Positions 16,697 through 24,413 of a stretch of 36,907 bases of DNA are shown here, in pieces. The first letter of the stretch is position 1. Every line of letters begins with the position of its first letter. Both the position numbers and the translations under genes were made by a program. Origin of the DNA: Clostridiales bacterium DTU036 (lineage in GTDB: Bacteria > Bacillota > Clostridia > Peptostreptococcales > Acidaminobacteraceae); the NCBI GenBank assembly GCA_001512625.1, contig LFTD01000088.1:1-36907 (forward strand). The letters run 5' to 3'. The notes beneath the pieces were generated by a model. The model saw only the letters and a program-made list of their open reading frames with translations. It had not been told where the DNA came from and made no database searches.

Positions 16697-17588
16697 CAGT
16701 GTAGAAGACTTACAGAAAAAAAAGGGGCCCTTTGCCCTAACCATGGGAAATTTTGATGGCCTTCATATAGGCCATAAGAGAATTATTTCTACTCTTATAG
16801 ATGAAGCTAGAAAGGATGGACTTACTAGCCTTGTAGTTACCTTTACCAACCATCCCAAGGAGCTAATCACAGGAGAAAAGGTAATACCAGTAATTAGCAG
16901 TGATGAAAAACTTGAAAGGCTTGAGGAAGAAGGGGTGGATTTGGTTTTAGGGCTGGAATTTACCCAAGAAATTAGGCAGATGAGCCAGAAAGAGTTTTTA
17001 GATTACCTGGGGGTAGAGTTTAAAAAGATTATTGTAGGTCATGATTTTAAGTTTGGCCATAATGGAAGTAAGTATAATAGCGATGAAATAGAAACTATTC
17101 CCGTTGAGGCCTTGGTAGTTGATGGAAAGATTGTAAGTTCAACTATTATAAGAGAATATATGAGTCAGGGGGAGATGGAAAAGCTTAGATTATTTCTGGG
17201 CAGGCCCTATCGCCATAGTGGCAAGGTAATCCATGGAAAGAAGGTGGGTAAGGCTTTAGGTTATCCCACTACCAATGTAACCATTAATGAGAGCGTCTAT
17301 GCCCTGAGAACTGGGGTCTATGTTACTAAGACCTACCTTGTTGACTCTGTTTTTAAGAGTGTAACCAACATAGGTAGGATTCCCACTTTTGATGGCAGGC
17401 CCTTTTCTGTTGAAACCCATATTTTGGATTTTGATAGGAGTATCTATGGTGAAGAAGTAAGAATAGAGTTTCTTCATTATCTAAGAAAAGAAGAGAAGTT
17501 TGATGATGTAGATGCCCTAAAGGCAAGGATTGCTGAGGATGTTGAGGCCACTAGGGACTACTTTAATAATCATCCAGAGGAGGTCTAA
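16686..17588 (+). CDS. ribF: Bifunctional riboflavin kinase/FAD synthetase
   Basis: Makes FMN from riboflavin and then FAD. The N-terminal adenylyltransferase domain shows TMGNFDGLHIGHKRII and VGHDFKFGHNGS, and the C-terminal kinase domain starts at GRPYRHSGKVIHGKKVGKAL with the TTN motif (YPTTNV). Length is 300 residues. It overlaps truB by 11 bases. Its last codons contain GAGGAGGT, which serves as the ribosome site of the selenoprotein gene starting one base after the ribF stop. Confidence 0.95.
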   Translation: MILSSVEDLQKKKGPFALTMGNFDGLHIGHKRIISTLIDEARKDGLTSLVVTFTNHPKELITGEKVIPVISSDEKLERLEEEGVDLVLGLEFTQEIRQMSQKEFLDYLGVEFKKIIVGHDFKFGHNGSKYNSDEIETIPVEALVVDGKIVSSTIIREYMSQGEMEKLRLFLGRPYRHSGKVIHGKKVGKALGYPTTNVTINESVYALRTGVYVTKTYLVDSVFKSVTNIGRIPTFDGRPFSVETHILDFDRSIYGEEVRIEFLHYLRKEEKFDDVDALKARIAEDVEATRDYFNNHPEEV

Positions 17589-17589
17589 A

Positions 17590-17832
17590 ATGAAGGTTAG
17601 GTTATTTTCTGCAGGTTACTGACCCCACTGTACTGGCGTGGAACGCCTTATAGTTGAAGAAAGACTTAATGTAGAAATCCTTGATATTTCTAAGGATAGG
17701 GGTCTGGTAAAGGAACTTTTACATATTGGAGATAAGAGGCAGATCCCCTGCCTTGATATAGATGGTAAGGCTCTTTATGAATCCAAGGCTATTATGGCCT
17801 GGCTTATGGACAATCTAGATCAATTAAAATAG
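17590..17832 (+). CDS. Glutaredoxin-like selenoprotein (in-frame UGA = selenocysteine)
   Basis: An 80-residue thioredoxin-fold redox protein. Reading from ATG 17590, codon 11 is TGA (17620-17622). Read through as selenocysteine, the active site is U11-P-H-C14, exactly where glutaredoxins have CPYC or CPHC, after the first strand KVRLFSAGY. The expected cis-proline follows (P53 in RQIPCLDIDGK), then ALYESKAIMAWL, a typical glutaredoxin C-terminal half. GAGGAGGT at 17576-17583 is well placed for this ATG. A SECIS-like hairpin follows the TGA. A conventional gene call would either miss it or start at GTG 17638, losing the active site. The dithiol/selenol oxidoreductase role is inferred from the motif; the partner is unknown. 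Probably cotranscribed with ribF. Confidence 0.87.
17635..17647 (+). promoter_or_regulatory. Candidate bacterial SECIS hairpin
   Basis: GGCG (17635-17638) and CGCC (17644-17647) enclose the loop TGGAA; more pairs can form outside after a small internal loop (GTA 17630-17632 with TAT 17649-17651). The stem begins 12 bases after the TGA, close to the 11 bases in E. coli fdhF, and a G sits in the second loop position, as expected for SelB binding. Being coding sequence, it must also serve the protein. Confidence 0.65.
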
Positions 17833-17840
17833 CCTTTTTC

Positions 17841-17869
17841 TTTACAAACTTAAATGCTTATGGTATTAT
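17841..17869 (+). promoter_or_regulatory. Extended -10 sigma-A promoter of rpsO
   Basis: TTTACA (17841-17846), a 17-base spacer and TATTAT (17864-17869) preceded by TGG, which gives an extended -10 element. The predicted start is near 17876, immediately before the rpsO leader stem. Confidence 0.75.
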
Positions 17870-17880
17870 TGTTAACGGTA

Positions 17881-17923
17881 CTTTAGCTTTGTATATGATT
17901 CTCCAACATCTACAGGGCTAAAG
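17881..17923 (+). promoter_or_regulatory. rpsO leader stem, probable S15 autoregulatory site
   Basis: Bases 17881-17893 pair with 17911-17923 over 13 consecutive positions, including two adjacent U-G pairs next to a C-G pair, with a 17-base loop. S15 is known to recognise a G-U/G-C motif in 16S rRNA and in rpsO leaders. The position fits feedback control by S15, but that is inference. Confidence 0.6.
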
Positions 17924-17945
17924 CGAATAATTTTAGGAGAAAATA

Positions 17946-18209
17946 ATGACAAAAGAACAAAAGCAAGCAATTATTGAAGAGTACAGACTACATGATAATG
18001 ATGTGGGCTCTGCTGAAGTACAAGTAGCTATCCTTACCTTTAGGATTAATGAGCTTAATGAGCACCTCAAAGTTCATAAGAAGGACCACCACTCAAGAAG
18101 GGGTCTACTAAAGTTGGTTGGTAAGAGAAGGAATTTACTAGAATACGTTAAAAAACAAGATGTTGAGCGTTATAGAAGCTTAATCGAACGTCTTGGACTG
18201 CGTAAATAA
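17946..18209 (+). CDS. rpsO: 30S ribosomal protein S15
   Basis: Primary 16S rRNA-binding protein of the platform of the small subunit. The protein has 87 residues (family norm 88-89). [20 protein letters not shown] and [19 protein letters not shown] followed by LLEYVKKQD are the S15 signature. TTTTAGGAGA precedes ATG 17946. It has its own promoter and structured leader, and precedes pnp as in most bacteria. Confidence 0.98.
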   Translation: MTKEQKQAIIEEYRLHDNDVGSAEVQVAILTFRINELNEHLKVHKKDHHSRRGLLKLVGKRRNLLEYVKKQDVERYRSLIERLGLRK

Positions 18210-18232
18210 AAGGTGGGGAGTACCCGCCTTTT
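18208..18232 (+). terminator. rpsO-pnp intergenic hairpin (weak terminator)
   Basis: AAAAGGTGGG (18208-18217) pairs with CCCGCCTTTT (18223-18232) over ten positions with one G-U pair and the loop GAGTA. The T residues are mostly inside the stem and the bases after it are mixed, so partial termination or RNA processing is more likely than a full stop. It starts within the rpsO stop codon. Confidence 0.6.
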
Positions 18233-18264
18233 CTTCATATTTATAGAAAAAACTAGGAGGAATA

Positions 18265-20634
18265 ATGAAAGAAAGAGTCTTTCGCAGGATGCTAGCAGGA
18301 CGTGAGCTTGAAGTTGTCGTCGGAAAATTTGCACCCCTTAGCGACGCCACCGTCTTTGTTAGTTATCAAGATACCCAGGTCATGGTTCACGTGACCAGCG
18401 CAGCTCCAAGAGAGGGAATTGATTTTTTCCCTTTAAGCTGTGAATTTCAAGAAAAACTATATGCTGTTGGAAGAATACCTGGTTCCTACATTAAAAGAGA
18501 AGCCAGACCCTCAGAAAAGGCTACCCTGGCTTCTAGGCTAATGGACAGGCCTATTAGACCCCTCTTTCCTGAGAGTTATAAGAATGACCTACAGATAATC
18601 GCTGAGGTTATGAGTATTGACCATGAATCAGGACCAGAAGTAGTGGCTATGATAGGAGCTTCAATTGCCCTAAGTTTAGCTGAAGATATCCCCTTTTTAG
18701 GACCTATTGGCGCCATGCAAATTGGCTATATAGATGGGGAGTTTATCCTTAACCCATCTGAACATGAACTTGCTGAGTCTGATCTTAGCTTGATAGTTGC
18801 TGGTACCAGGGAAGCTGTTCTTATGGTTGAAGCCCAGGCTAATGTAGTTTCAGAAGAAAAGGTTCTAGAAGCGATTCTACTTGCCCACGAAGAAATCAAG
18901 GGTATTGTAGATTTTATTGATGAAATAGTTGAAGAAACAGGAGTTGTTAAAAAGGAATATGTGGCTCCTGAAATTAATTATGTGAACAAGGCCTTTGTTG
19001 AGGCCCAGGTAAGCCAAGGACTCACTGATATCTTTGCTCAGAGCCTTGATAAAGAGGCTCGCCAGGAGGCAACTGACGCGCTGGCTGAAGAAATGCTTGC
19101 AGCATACGGCGAGGCCAATGAAGATCTTGAAGAGGCAAAGCCTGAGCTTATGGGCTTTTTCAAGGATGTTGAAAAAAGCGTTATGAGAAGGATGATTGTC
19201 AAGGAGAACCACAGGCCCGATGGTAGAAAGAGTCACGAAATCAGACAACTTACAACAGAAACCGGCCTTTTAAGAAGGACTCATGGTTCTGGTTACTTTG
19301 TTAGGGGTCAAACCTCAGCTCTAAGTGTTACAACCCTAGGTGCTCTAGGGGATGCCCAGCGTCTTGATGGGATAGAACTGGATGAGACTAAGAGATTTAT
19401 GCACCACTACAACTTTCCTAACTACTCAGTAGGGGAGACAGGACCAATTAGAGGACCAAATAGAAGGGCCATTGGCCACGGAGCACTGGGTGAAAAAGCC
19501 CTACTTGCAGTTATTCCTGAAGAAGACGACTTCCCCTATAGTATCAGGGTAGTTTCAGAGGTCCTATCTTCTAATGGATCCTCATCGCAAGCCTCTATCT
19601 GTGCAGCCACCATGTCTCTTTTAGATGCTGGTGTTCCTCTTAAAGCTCCAGTTGCTGGAATTGCTATGGGTCTTATTAAAGAAGATGAGGACATCGTAGT
19701 TCTAAGTGATATCCAGGGAGTAGAAGACTTCCTAGGAGATATGGACTTTAAAGTAGCTGGTACCAAGGATGGTATTACTGCTATGCAGATGGATATGAAA
19801 ATTGCTGGTATTGATAAAGAAGTCTTAGAGCAGGCTCTAGAGCAGGCTAGACAAGGTAGGCTTCATATCCTTAATGCTATGAATGAAGCCATCAGCGAAC
19901 CAGCAGAGCTATCTCCCTATGCGCCAAGAGTCTTTGTACTTTGGATTGATCCAGATAAAATTAGAGACGTTATTGGTTCAGGTGGAAAGACAATTAATCA
20001 GCTTACAGCAGATTATTCCTGCAAGATAGATATTGATGATGATGGTAGAATTGTAATTACAGCTGAAGATGGTCCCGGTGGCGAGGGGGCTAAAAAGGCT
20101 ATAGAAGAAATAACTAAAGAAGTTGAAGTTGGTGAAGTCTATAATGCCAAGATAGTGCGCATTGCTAAATTTGGAGCCTTTGTTGAGCTTACTCCCTACC
20201 ATGAAGCCCTTGTTCATGTTTCTGAACTAACTATTGAAAGACTTGAGAATGTTGAAGACAAGTTTAAAGAAGGAGAGATGATAGAGGTTAAAGTTATAGG
20301 TGTTGATGATGATGGCAAGATTGCAGCCTCTAGAAAGGCTTTACTCAAGGCTGAGGAGAACAAGGAACTGGCTGAGAAGATGAAAAATATTGCCATAGGC
20401 GATGTCTTCACTGCAAAAATCCTTAGGATCGCTAAATTTGGAGCCTTTGTTGAGTTAGTCAAGGGAGTAGATGCCCTCTGCCATATCTCAGAATTAACCC
20501 TTAAGCACTTAAAAAGAGTAGAGGATGAATTTAAGATTGGCGATGAAATTGTTGTCAAGGTAATTAGTATAGATGGGGACAAGATTGGAGTTTCAAGAAA
20601 AGCTCTTTTAGAAGAGGCTATCAGTGAAGCTTAA
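18265..20634 (+). CDS. pnp: Polynucleotide phosphorylase with two S1 domains
   Basis: 3'-5' phosphorolytic exoribonuclease of RNA turnover. Two RNase PH-like halves are present: DTQVMVHVTSA and RLMDRPIRPLFP in the first; FVRGQTSALSVTTLG and SNGSSSQASICAATMSLLDA in the catalytic second. The KH domain (IRDVIGSGGKTINQL, about residues 560-620) follows. The usual single S1 domain is doubled: S1-1 starts near residue 623 and S1-2 near 712, roughly 60% identical by eye, sharing RIAKFGAFVEL and an identical 24-base stretch. At 789 residues it is about 80 longer than typical (about 700-710). ATG 18265 follows AGGAGG. It overlaps dut. Confidence 0.96.
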   Translation: MKERVFRRMLAGRELEVVVGKFAPLSDATVFVSYQDTQVMVHVTSAAPREGIDFFPLSCEFQEKLYAVGRIPGSYIKREARPSEKATLASRLMDRPIRPLFPESYKNDLQIIAEVMSIDHESGPEVVAMIGASIALSLAEDIPFLGPIGAMQIGYIDGEFILNPSEHELAESDLSLIVAGTREAVLMVEAQANVVSEEKVLEAILLAHEEIKGIVDFIDEIVEETGVVKKEYVAPEINYVNKAFVEAQVSQGLTDIFAQSLDKEARQEATDALAEEMLAAYGEANEDLEEAKPELMGFFKDVEKSVMRRMIVKENHRPDGRKSHEIRQLTTETGLLRRTHGSGYFVRGQTSALSVTTLGALGDAQRLDGIELDETKRFMHHYNFPNYSVGETGPIRGPNRRAIGHGALGEKALLAVIPEEDDFPYSIRVVSEVLSSNGSSSQASICAATMSLLDAGVPLKAPVAGIAMGLIKEDEDIVVLSDIQGVEDFLGDMDFKVAGTKDGITAMQMDMKIAGIDKEVLEQALEQARQGRLHILNAMNEAISEPAELSPYAPRVFVLWIDPDKIRDVIGSGGKTINQLTADYSCKIDIDDDGRIVITAEDGPGGEGAKKAIEEITKEVEVGEVYNAKIVRIAKFGAFVELTPYHEALVHVSELTIERLENVEDKFKEGEMIEVKVIGVDDDGKIAASRKALLKAEENKELAEKMKNIAIGDVFTAKILRIAKFGAFVELVKGVDALCHISELTLKHLKRVEDEFKIGDEIVVKVISIDGDKIGVSRKALLEEAISEA

Positions 20635-21058
20635 GATCATAAATAAGTCCCACCACCCCCTTCCAGAATACAAGACCCCAGGTTCAGCCGGTATGGACCT
20701 GAGGGCCTATCTGGAGGAACCCGTAGTCTTAGGCTCACTTGAGCGTAGGCTTATTCCCACAGGCCTATTTATAGAGCTGCCCAAAGATTATGAAGCCCAG
20801 ATTAGACCAAGAAGTGGGATGAGTATAAAACACGGTCTAAGCCTTATAAATGCCATTGGCACTATTGATAGTGATTATAGGGGAGAGCTTATGATTCCCC
20901 TGGTTAATCTATCCAAGGATTCCTATGAACTGGTAGATGGAGAAAGGATTGCCCAACTAGTCATTTCTCCTGTAGTCCAGGCTGAGCTTGTTGAAGTAGA
21001 CCAGCTAGATGAAACTCATAGGGCTGATGGAGGCTTTGGTTCCACTGGTAAATTATAG
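20624..21058 (+). CDS. dut: dUTP diphosphatase
   Basis: Hydrolyses dUTP to dUMP and pyrophosphate, keeping uracil out of DNA and feeding dTMP synthesis. The five trimeric dUTPase motifs are visible in order: PGSAGMDLRAYL, RPRSGMSIKHGL, INAIGTIDSDYRGEL, DGERIAQLVISPV and RADGGFGSTG. Length is 144 residues. The start is GTG 20624, inside pnp, with AGAGG upstream. The overlap of 11 bases suggests translational coupling. Confidence 0.96.
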   Translation: MKLKIINKSHHPLPEYKTPGSAGMDLRAYLEEPVVLGSLERRLIPTGLFIELPKDYEAQIRPRSGMSIKHGLSLINAIGTIDSDYRGELMIPLVNLSKDSYELVDGERIAQLVISPVVQAELVEVDQLDETHRADGGFGSTGKL

Positions 21059-21066
21059 GAGGAGCG

Positions 21067-23400
21067 ATGGCTAAAAAAAAGACTAAGAAGAAGACTGTTA
21101 AAAGAAAAGGGGAGGGCCAGGGCCTATCGATTCAGGTCAAGCTCACCCTGCTTTTTGCTGCCCTGATTTTTTATCTTCTTTCATTCTTTTCAACTAAAAC
21201 TGGTATAGTTGGCCAGACCATTAGGGAGCTAACGCTAGGTGTTTTTGGTTTCTCGGGTTACCTACTTCCCTTTGCCTTTTTCTTTATTTTTATACTTAGG
21301 ATTAATCCAAGGCTTAGGGCAAACAGGGATAGGTTTACAGCAGGAATCATTACCTTTTATGTTATGACCAGTTTTATTCAGGGTTATATCCTTTTAGAAC
21401 CCATACTTAAGATTTTTGCAGATAATAAGTCAACCTTAAAGCTATCCTATGAAGGTGGTATAGAGGGAGTTAGTGCTGGGGTATTTGGTAACCTACTTGT
21501 AGTACTTACTTATAAGGCAGCTGGAAGGTATGGAATCCTTGTTCTGGCTCTACTTTTAGGCCTACTTTCATTATACTTTTTTACTAGGCTATCAATTGCT
21601 GATTTCCAGGCCAGTCCAAGTAAAAAAGCCAAGGCTAAGCCAAAAGCTAAAAAAGCTAGAGAAGCTAAAGAAAGAAAGGCTAAGGATGACTCCTATCTTT
21701 TTGGAACAACCAGGCATCCCCAGGCCTTAGATGACAGGCCCCAGCTCGATGAGCAGGTTAGGACCAGTCCAAGAGAATTTAATTTTACAGAGGACTATGA
21801 CCATGTAAGGGTAGATCTTAGGGAGGAGCCTCAGCTTGTTAAAGATGAGGAAGAGAGCCTTCCTCTAGTCCACCTGCCTGAAGAAGAGCCTCAAACTATT
21901 AAAGAAGTCTCTAAAAAAGAAGATCTAGTAGATGTAGAAAGTGAAACTGAGCTTATAAATAAAGAAGTTGGCCAGATGGCTGCCAAGCCTATAAGAAGCT
22001 ATAAAAAGCCCCCTCTTTCTATACTTGAAAGGGCAACAAAGAGCAAGGGAACTGGCAGTGGAGAAAAAAGGCAGATGATGGAGCTAGCTAAAAAGCTAGA
22101 AAACATACTGGAAAACTTCTCCGTTAAGGCCCGAGTTTTAGAGGTTGTTAAAGGTCCAATTGTCAACCGCTTTGAGATTCAACTTGAGCCAGGTACAAAG
22201 ATTTCAAAGATTACTGGTTTATCCGATGATATTGCTCTAAATATGGCTGTTGCCCAGGTTAGGGTAGCCCCTATTATGGGCAAGAGTACAATTGGAATTG
22301 AGATTCCCAATAAAGAAAAGGACTCAGTTGCTTTAAGAGAGATTCTTACTAGTAAGGAGTTTAGGGATATAGATTCTAAACTAGCTGTGGCACTGGGCAA
22401 GGATATTTCTGGCAAGCCTGTAGCTGCAGACCTAGCCACTATGCCCCACCTACTTATTGCAGGCTCAACGGGTTCTGGTAAGAGTGTGTGCATCAATACA
22501 ATAATTGCTTCTTTATTATTTTCTGCTAGCCCCGATGAGGTCAAGCTTTTAATGGTTGACCCTAAAGTGGTGGAGCTAAGTAATTATAATGGGATTCCGC
22601 ATTTAATTTTGCCTGTTGTAACTGACCCCAAAAAAGCAGCCATGGCGCTAGGCTGGGCTGTTAACGAAATGACTAGAAGATATGAACTTTTTGCTGAGTC
22701 TAAGGTCAAGGATATTAAGGGGTATAATAAGAAAAATCCTGAAAATCTACCAAGGATTGTTGTAATAATAGATGAGCTAGCTGATCTTATGATGGTTGCA
22801 CCCAGCCAGGTAGAAGATAGCATAGCCAGGCTTTCTCAGATGGCTAGAGCTGCAGGAATCCATCTTATTGTTGCTACTCAGAGGCCTTCAACAGAGGTAA
22901 TTACTGGTCAAATCAAGACCAATATTCCATCTAGAATTTCCTTTGCCGTTTCTTCTGCAATTGACTCTAGGATAATCCTAGATAGTAGTGGCGCTGAGAA
23001 ACTGCTGGGACAAGGTGATATGCTCTACCAGCCCTTTGGGTCTAATAAGGCAAAGAGGGTCCAGGGCTGCTTTGTCTCCGATGGAGAGATTAGTGAAATG
23101 GTGGAATTTATAAAAAATCAAGGTATAGAAACTATATATAATGAAGAAATAGTTGAAAAATCTGCTCAGCCGCCAGAAGCAGAATTTGATGATGAATATT
23201 TAGAGGATGCCATTAAGATGGTAATTGAAGCAAAGAGTGCTTCTGCCAGTATGCTTCAAAGGCGGTTTAGAATCGGCTATAACAGAGCGGGAAGGTTAAT
23301 TGATATGATGGCTGATATGGGAATTGTAGGTCCTCCACAAGCTAGTAAACCAAGGGATGTACTAGTAAGTGATTTCGAGGAGGTGGAGCCTTGGAATTAA
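21067..23400 (+). CDS. ftsK: FtsK/SpoIIIE DNA translocase
   Basis: Membrane-anchored ATPase that pumps chromosomal DNA through the division or sporulation septum. A basic N-terminus is followed by about four membrane helices within residues 26-175. An alanine/lysine-rich and acidic linker runs to about residue 320, then the motor: Walker A AGSTGSGKS (465-473), Walker B IVVIIDELADLMM, and RAAGIHLIVATQRPS. The C-terminal winged-helix gamma domain (SASASMLQRRFRIGYNRAGR) reads orienting sequences. Length is 777 residues. ATG 21067 follows AGGAGGAG. Its last ten bases overlap mnmH. Confidence 0.95.
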   Translation: MAKKKTKKKTVKRKGEGQGLSIQVKLTLLFAALIFYLLSFFSTKTGIVGQTIRELTLGVFGFSGYLLPFAFFFIFILRINPRLRANRDRFTAGIITFYVMTSFIQGYILLEPILKIFADNKSTLKLSYEGGIEGVSAGVFGNLLVVLTYKAAGRYGILVLALLLGLLSLYFFTRLSIADFQASPSKKAKAKPKAKKAREAKERKAKDDSYLFGTTRHPQALDDRPQLDEQVRTSPREFNFTEDYDHVRVDLREEPQLVKDEEESLPLVHLPEEEPQTIKEVSKKEDLVDVESETELINKEVGQMAAKPIRSYKKPPLSILERATKSKGTGSGEKRQMMELAKKLENILENFSVKARVLEVVKGPIVNRFEIQLEPGTKISKITGLSDDIALNMAVAQVRVAPIMGKSTIGIEIPNKEKDSVALREILTSKEFRDIDSKLAVALGKDISGKPVAADLATMPHLLIAGSTGSGKSVCINTIIASLLFSASPDEVKLLMVDPKVVELSNYNGIPHLILPVVTDPKKAAMALGWAVNEMTRRYELFAESKVKDIKGYNKKNPENLPRIVVIIDELADLMMVAPSQVEDSIARLSQMARAAGIHLIVATQRPSTEVITGQIKTNIPSRISFAVSSAIDSRIILDSSGAEKLLGQGDMLYQPFGSNKAKRVQGCFVSDGEISEMVEFIKNQGIETIYNEEIVEKSAQPPEAEFDDEYLEDAIKMVIEAKSASASMLQRRFRIGYNRAGRLIDMMADMGIVGPPQASKPRDVLVSDFEEVEPWN

Positions 23401-24413
23401 GTGTTGAAGAAGCCCTTCAAGGGGATTATATTCTAATTGACCTTCGCAGTGAAAAGGAATATGGACTTTCCCATATTCCTTTTGCTGCTTCTCTACCCCT
23501 TCTTGATGATGAGGCTAGGGCTATTGTGGGGTTTGCCTATAAACAAATTTCCAGAGAAGAAGCTTTCAAACTTGGCCTTGACCATGTGCTACCAAAGCTT
23601 GACTTTCTTAAAAAAGGTATTGATAAACTTCTAGAGAAAAAGGAAGTAGTGCTTTACTGCTCTAGGGGAGGCATGAGATCTTCTTCTGTTTACAAACTTT
23701 ATGCCCATGATAATAGAGTCCACCTTCTTGAGGGAGGCTACAAAGCTTATAGGAAATTTATACTCGACAAAATGCCCTCTGAAATAGAAAAGAGAGATTT
23801 CCTTGTTTTTCAGGGGCTGACTGGAGTGGGTAAGACTAGAATTCTCCAAGAGCTAGCTGCTGATTATAATGTTCTAGATCTAGAACTTCTAGCTTCTCAT
23901 AGAGGCTCTGTTTTTGGAGGTCTGGGCCTTGATGAGCAGCCTAGCCAGAAGCAATTTCAAAATGATATCTTTTCCTTTCTCTATTCCACTGAAGGTTTAA
24001 TTTTGGTTGAATCTGAATCTTCAAAAATAGGAAAATTACTCCTACCTAAAGAAATTAGAAGTAAGATTCTTACTTCTCCTCTTTTTCTTATTGAAGCTCC
24101 CATGGATTATAGGGTAAAATTCTTAGAGGAGGACTATGGAGTGAAGCTCAGAGAGAACAAAGATGAGCTTATAGAGGATATTTGGATGCTAAAAAGCCAA
24201 CTTGGTAGTGAGGCCTGCTCAGAACTTGCTGAACTTTTAGAAAGAGATGAGATGGCCAGGGCCATAGAACTTTTACTTATAAACTATTATGATCCCCTAT
24301 ATAGGCATAGTATGAAGACTAGTGAGGAGAGATTACTTTTCACTTTTGATGCCAGTAAAGAGGATGTTACCAGGGAAATAGGAAGAAAAATAAATGAAAT
24401 TTTATATTCATGA
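23391..24413 (+). CDS. mnmH: tRNA 2-selenouridine synthase
   Basis: Replaces sulfur with selenium at wobble 2-thiouridine of tRNAs for Lys, Glu and Gln, using selenophosphate; also known as selU or ybbB. The N-terminal rhodanese domain has C90 in YCSRGGMRSSSV. The C-terminal P-loop domain has GLTGVGKT (142-149), after which the tRNA-geranylating and selenating part follows. At 340 residues it is a little shorter than E. coli (364). TTG 23391 follows GAGGAGGTGG and lies inside ftsK. The enzyme implies a selenophosphate synthetase elsewhere in the genome, in agreement with the selenoprotein at 17590. Confidence 0.92.
   Translation: MELSVEEALQGDYILIDLRSEKEYGLSHIPFAASLPLLDDEARAIVGFAYKQISREEAFKLGLDHVLPKLDFLKKGIDKLLEKKEVVLYCSRGGMRSSSVYKLYAHDNRVHLLEGGYKAYRKFILDKMPSEIEKRDFLVFQGLTGVGKTRILQELAADYNVLDLELLASHRGSVFGGLGLDEQPSQKQFQNDIFSFLYSTEGLILVESESSKIGKLLLPKEIRSKILTSPLFLIEAPMDYRVKFLEEDYGVKLRENKDELIEDIWMLKSQLGSEACSELAELLERDEMARAIELLLINYYDPLYRHSMKTSEERLLFTFDASKEDVTREIGRKINEILYS

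Noticed and set aside
17620-17622. TGA as a nonsense mutation making a pseudogene
   Set aside because: The TGA replaces exactly the active-site cysteine, is followed by a SECIS-like hairpin, the rest shows no decay, and selenium use is supported by mnmH. An error for TGT cannot be fully excluded.
17638-17832. A separate 64-residue gene starting at GTG 17638
   Set aside because: It lacks a ribosome site and the first strand and active site of the fold. The longer frame from ATG 17590 through TGA explains the sequence better.
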